In this document: positions 63,120-64,000 of the stretch, piece by piece | Numbering within the stretch: the first letter of the stretch is position 1 | How the letters are laid out: every line of letters starts with the position of its first letter | DNA from: Nematostella vectensis | Lineage: Eukaryota > Cnidaria > Anthozoa > Actiniaria > Edwardsiidae | DNA length: 64,000 bases | Direction: 5' to 3' | Assembly (NCBI RefSeq): GCF_932526225.1 | Contig: NC_064038.1 | Location: 14,467,647-14,531,646 of the forward strand | Notes under the pieces: generated by a model | Databases searched by the model: none | What the model was told of the DNA's origin: nothing | Seen by the model: the letters and a program-made list of their open reading frames with translations, nothing else | Translations under genes and position numbers: made by a program

Positions 63120-64000
63120 TCCCCCCCTCTTCTAAGGAAGCTGTTGGGTCGGGGGTAGCCTAACTAACGAAGTAACGTGTCCGATTATAAGTTCAGCCTG
63201 TCTGGCGCTATGCCCTTGTTCGCGCGTGACGACCTCCTAGGCATGTCTGGCTCTCCCGCATCCATGGGAACGTCCTCACTGATCGTCGGTGGATTTTGTT
63301 GCTTGTTGTTTGAGGGGGATTTAACGTTTCTGTAGCGTCGCCATCTCCGTCTGTGCAGCTGAGTGGCTCAGCTGCTGGCGTGGTCATCGGAAGTAGCTGG
63401 TGATCTCGGTGAGACATGCTATCTTGACAAGGAGGTGCGGTTCTTTCGCAGAGCTGGTCTGCATGACGTCGAACGTGTTGTTGGGGGAACTTGTCTGGCT
63501 GTACTTCGTACATCACATTCCCGATCTTTGTTGTTACGCACCCTGGGGACCATTTCCCACCAGAGACGCTGAAGTCTCGATACCATACCTTGTGGCCAAT
63601 GGTAAAGCATCGTGACGGTTGTGATAGTGCAGGTGCCGTCTTAGGAGATGCTGGTCTGTATGGCGACAACAAATCTAAACGTGTGCGCAGGTTTCTTCCC
63701 AACATCAGTTTGGCCGGTGTTTGCTGGGTAGTTGCATAAGAGGTGTTGCGCTGTTTCAAGAGGAAGTTGGCAATGATCTGCGATGGAGGACCCTGCCCGG
63801 CTTCGTATGCCAACTTGAAGGTTTGGACGAATCTTTCAGCCTGGCCGTTGCTCTTTGGGCGGTACGGTGCTGTAGTGGTGTGTTTAACGCTGTTCTGCTT
63901 CATGAGCTTGTCGAAAGCTTCTGAAGTGAATTGTGGGCCATTGTCACTGACTACGTGAATGGGTAGCCCGAAACGTGCAAAAAGATCATGAAGAACCTTG
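63120..64000 (-). mobile_element. Gypsy-type (Ty3) LTR retrotransposon, 3 prime part, cut by window edge
   Basis: The minus-strand coding sequence of the integrase end is followed by a polypurine tract and LTR. Gag, protease and reverse transcriptase would lie beyond 64000. Confidence 0.75.
63208..64000 (-). CDS. Gypsy integrase, C-terminal part
   Basis: From the window edge the frame gives DNGPQFTSEAF-type sequence (second catalytic Asp region, about 63930-63950), then TTAPYRPKSNGQAERFVQTF with the catalytic Glu. It continues through LMLGRNLRTRLDLL and GHKVWYRDFSVSGGKW, the SH3-like C-terminal barrel. A low-complexity tail ends at 63208. The frame is open over at least 230 codons, so this copy may be recent. 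Confidence 0.8.
   Translation of the reverse strand, partial: KVLHDLFARFGLPIHVVSDNGPQFTSEAFDKLMKQNSVKHTTTAPYRPKSNGQAERFVQTFKLAYEAGQGPPSQIIANFLLKQRNTSYATTQQTPAKLMLGRNLRTRLDLLSPYRPASPKTAPALSQPSRCFTIGHKVWYRDFSVSGGKWSPGCVTTKIGNVMYEVQPDKFPQQHVRRHADQLCERTAPPCQDSMSHRDHQLLPMTTPAAEPLSCTDGDGDATETLNPPQTTSNKIHRRSVRTFPWMRESQTCLGGRHARTRA

Overview
The window looks like animal (most likely cnidarian) nuclear DNA. It has spliced exons of a modular extracellular protein (MAM and LDL-receptor class A domains), long microsatellites and minisatellites, and copies of several retroelement groups: an APE-type LINE, a Penelope-like element with a GIY-YIG domain, a Gypsy-type LTR element and other multicopy transposon-derived genes. 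The cnidarian assignment is an inference from the mixture of families. No tRNA, rRNA, CRISPR array or bacterial operon was seen.

The centre of the window is a virus-derived nest. The outer element (14789-40010) is a Polinton/Maverick (adintovirus-like). It has inverted terminal repeats of about 335 bp with AG...CT ends and a perfect 6-bp target duplication (AACGCA) on both sides. All its recognised genes run on the + strand: a spliced N-terminal part of a protein-primed DNA polymerase B gene, the C-terminal part of a retroviral-type integrase with a chromodomain, two related putative minor virion proteins, a basic core-like protein, a putative capsid protein, an adenain-like protease, an A32/FtsK-type packaging ATPase, two small conserved-looking proteins, and a right-end cluster with a GRF zinc-finger protein and a 35-residue repeat peptide. 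Most are frameshifted, truncated or interrupted.

Inside the second minor virion protein gene of that Polinton sits a second, visibly GC-rich virus-like element (23113-34410, 11.3 kb) with its own 201-bp inverted repeats. It carries a Cys-rich small protein, a large broken replication gene (an N-terminal domain I associate with polymerase-helicase fusion proteins, an SF1 helicase and an HNH-like end), a DDE integrase, several small membrane proteins, a packaging ATPase, a putative double jelly-roll major capsid protein and a putative minor capsid protein. Candidate cis elements include a triple tandem repeat running into the replication gene start, palindromes near gene starts, and a hairpin-forming repeat inside the terminal repeats. 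A virus-like element integrated inside another one is the main find.

The left flank (1-14788) holds repeats, one nearly full-length but dead LINE (6557-10612, minus strand) and a fragment of a tyrosine recombinase. The right flank (40017-64000) contains at least eleven minus-strand exons of one modular gene (MAM, LDLa, LDLa, LDLa, MAM, MAM from 5 prime to 3 prime). Their phases agree, and the introns are filled with a PB1/zinc-knuckle retrogene-like copy, LINE fragments, a PIN-like transposon gene, a 37-bp minisatellite and smaller repeats. The window ends with a Penelope-like fragment and the 3 prime end of a Gypsy element. The Polinton may itself lie in or just beyond the 3 prime part of that host gene, because no terminal exon was found before it.
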